This document shows positions 63,164-64,000 of a stretch of 64,000 bases of DNA, one piece after another. The position numbers were made by a program, and so were the translations under genes. The notes under the pieces are model-generated. The model saw nothing but the letters and a program-made list of their open reading frames with translations. It searched no databases and was not told where the DNA came from. The stretch covers positions 310,001 through 374,000 of the forward strand of contig JAQTLL010000001.1 in NCBI GenBank assembly GCA_028714915.1, in the 5' to 3' direction. Source of the stretch: Sulfuricurvum sp. (GTDB taxonomy: Bacteria; Campylobacterota; Campylobacteria; Campylobacterales; Sulfurimonadaceae). Each line of letters opens with the position of its first letter. Positions within the stretch are counted from its first letter, which is position 1.

Positions 63164-64000
63164 TTAGGGGCGCGTTTTGTTTTGTTCGCAATACCGCTTC
63201 GCATTTAAAAGCCGTTCTTTGTGACCTGCATCTGCCAATGCTTCGGGGACAACGTTACGCAGATAATATTCGACATATTTGCACAGATTGATGTCCCCTT
63301 GTATACCTGCATCGGTTTTAAATTTTTGAATAGCACGAGAGCGTTCAGAGTTGCGAAAGAGGGCTTCATTAAAATCAAATCCAAAATAGTTAAGGGATTC
63401 GGTGTATTGATGGGTTAATTTTTCTTTAATCTCATTAAAATATCGGAGAAACTCTTCTCGATGAAGATCCTCGAAGGCTTTAAGTGAAACTTGATGCTCT
63501 TCGAGCTCCTTGCGGTGCGTTCCGATGTAATGAATAGTATCCACCTGTTCTCGGCGAATTTTTTTGAGTTCATGTTCAAATTCATTACGAGCTTCTGGGA
63601 GAATTGTTCCTATTTGTTTTTCTAAAATATCTCGTTTGGCAGTTACGGCTTGCTCTTTGGAAATGAGCATTTGCAATTCAGATTTGAGAGTGTCAAACTC
63701 TTTTTTTTTATGTATATACGATTCTTGGGCACAGAGAAAACCTTCGGTATAAACTTTTTGAGCGTATTGAGTACGCTGTTCAAACTCACCGTAGCGCTCA
63801 TTTAAATAACGGATAGCGTTGAATTGGCTGACAAGTTCTTGATTATAAATGGTAGGATCAATATCTTTAAACATTCCGGCAGCGGAATAAATGAACTCTT
63901 TAAAAACATCAAAACGGAAACGCTCATCGAAATCAAAACCGATAGCATTGAAGTATTTTTTGACAACTTTAATATCATCCGCAAAGAAGTCGAGGAGAAT
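63164..64000 (-). CDS. Coiled-coil protein, 5' end beyond the window
   Basis: The frame is open to the window edge, so the protein is longer than the 278 residues seen. It has a repeated motif FNAIGFDFDERFRFDVF (near the edge) and LNYFGFDFNEALFRNS (about residues 206-221 of the visible part). A central coiled coil (QKVYTEGFLCAQESY to LKKIRREQ) lies between. The family is unknown. It lies upstream of pglK with a 5-nt gap and may belong to the glycosylation locus. Confidence 0.65.
   Translation of the reverse strand: MLLDFFADDIKVVKKYFNAIGFDFDERFRFDVFKEFIYSAAGMFKDIDPTIYNQELVSQFNAIRYLNERYGEFEQRTQYAQKVYTEGFLCAQESYIHKKKEFDTLKSELQMLISKEQAVTAKRDILEKQIGTILPEARNEFEHELKKIRREQVDTIHYIGTHRKELEEHQVSLKAFEDLHREEFLRYFNEIKEKLTHQYTESLNYFGFDFNEALFRNSERSRAIQKFKTDAGIQGDINLCKYVEYYLRNVVPEALADAGHKERLLNAKRYCEQNKTRP

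Noticed and set aside
63802..63984. Separate 60-residue hydrophobic protein at the right edge
   Set aside because: It is a shadow in another frame of the coiled-coil gene, which is open through to the window end.

Overview
The window looks like chromosome of a free-living member of the Campylobacterota (Epsilonproteobacteria), most likely a sulfur- or hydrogen-oxidising Sulfuricurvum/Sulfurimonas-type organism. This is inferred from gene content, not from a database match. The indicators are a three-gene bc1 complex with a diheme cytochrome c1, four-subunit PorGDAB, a pgl-type glycosylation locus with PglF/PglB/PglC/PglK homologues, EptA beside a PAP2 phosphatase, and the order rsmI-rpmE-rsmE-membrane protein-queD-queE-moaA, which I recall from Campylobacter jejuni.

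Layout. 1-4.3 kb: RNA methyltransferases, rpmE and moeA. 4.3-12.1 kb: queD-queE-moaA, interrupted between queD and queE by an ORF6N-domain gene and by a 4.6-kb AT-rich island. The island is bounded by 25-bp direct repeats, one of which is the 3' end of queE. It carries two dynamin-like GTPases resembling LeoBC and LeoA, the gene pair of the Eleos anti-phage system, followed by a small zinc-ribbon gene with an in-frame stop. 12.2-15 kb: bc1 complex. 15-22.7 kb: mnmG, a Sel1-repeat protein, a TrpD2-like protein, ribE, and an unusual pseudokinase/Sel1/beta-propeller fusion. 22.7-28.8 kb: luxS with a divergent class II aldolase and ABM-domain protein, an outer-membrane barrel and a clear LsrK-type autoinducer-2 kinase. 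28.9-32.1 kb: PorGDAB. 32.2-43.7 kb: HAD phosphatase, peptide-binding protein, alpha-carbonic anhydrase, PAP2 phosphatase, EptA, two further alkaline-phosphatase-superfamily transferases, a CDGSH protein, a porin-like protein and a lipoprotein. 43.9-44.4 kb: four tRNA genes. 44.4-48.5 kb: ilvD and a DUF4395-GGDEF-EAL protein. 48.4-64 kb: a surface or protein glycosylation locus.

Three ~75-bp repeats, placed directly after the stop codons of rpmE, petC and porB, share a core and have hairpins whose stems differ by compensating changes; they look like a structured 3'-UTR element. The strongest leads are this element, the dynamin island, the AI-2 processing genes without an Lsr transporter, and the pseudokinase/beta-propeller fusion. 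No CRISPR array, integrase or transposase gene was seen.
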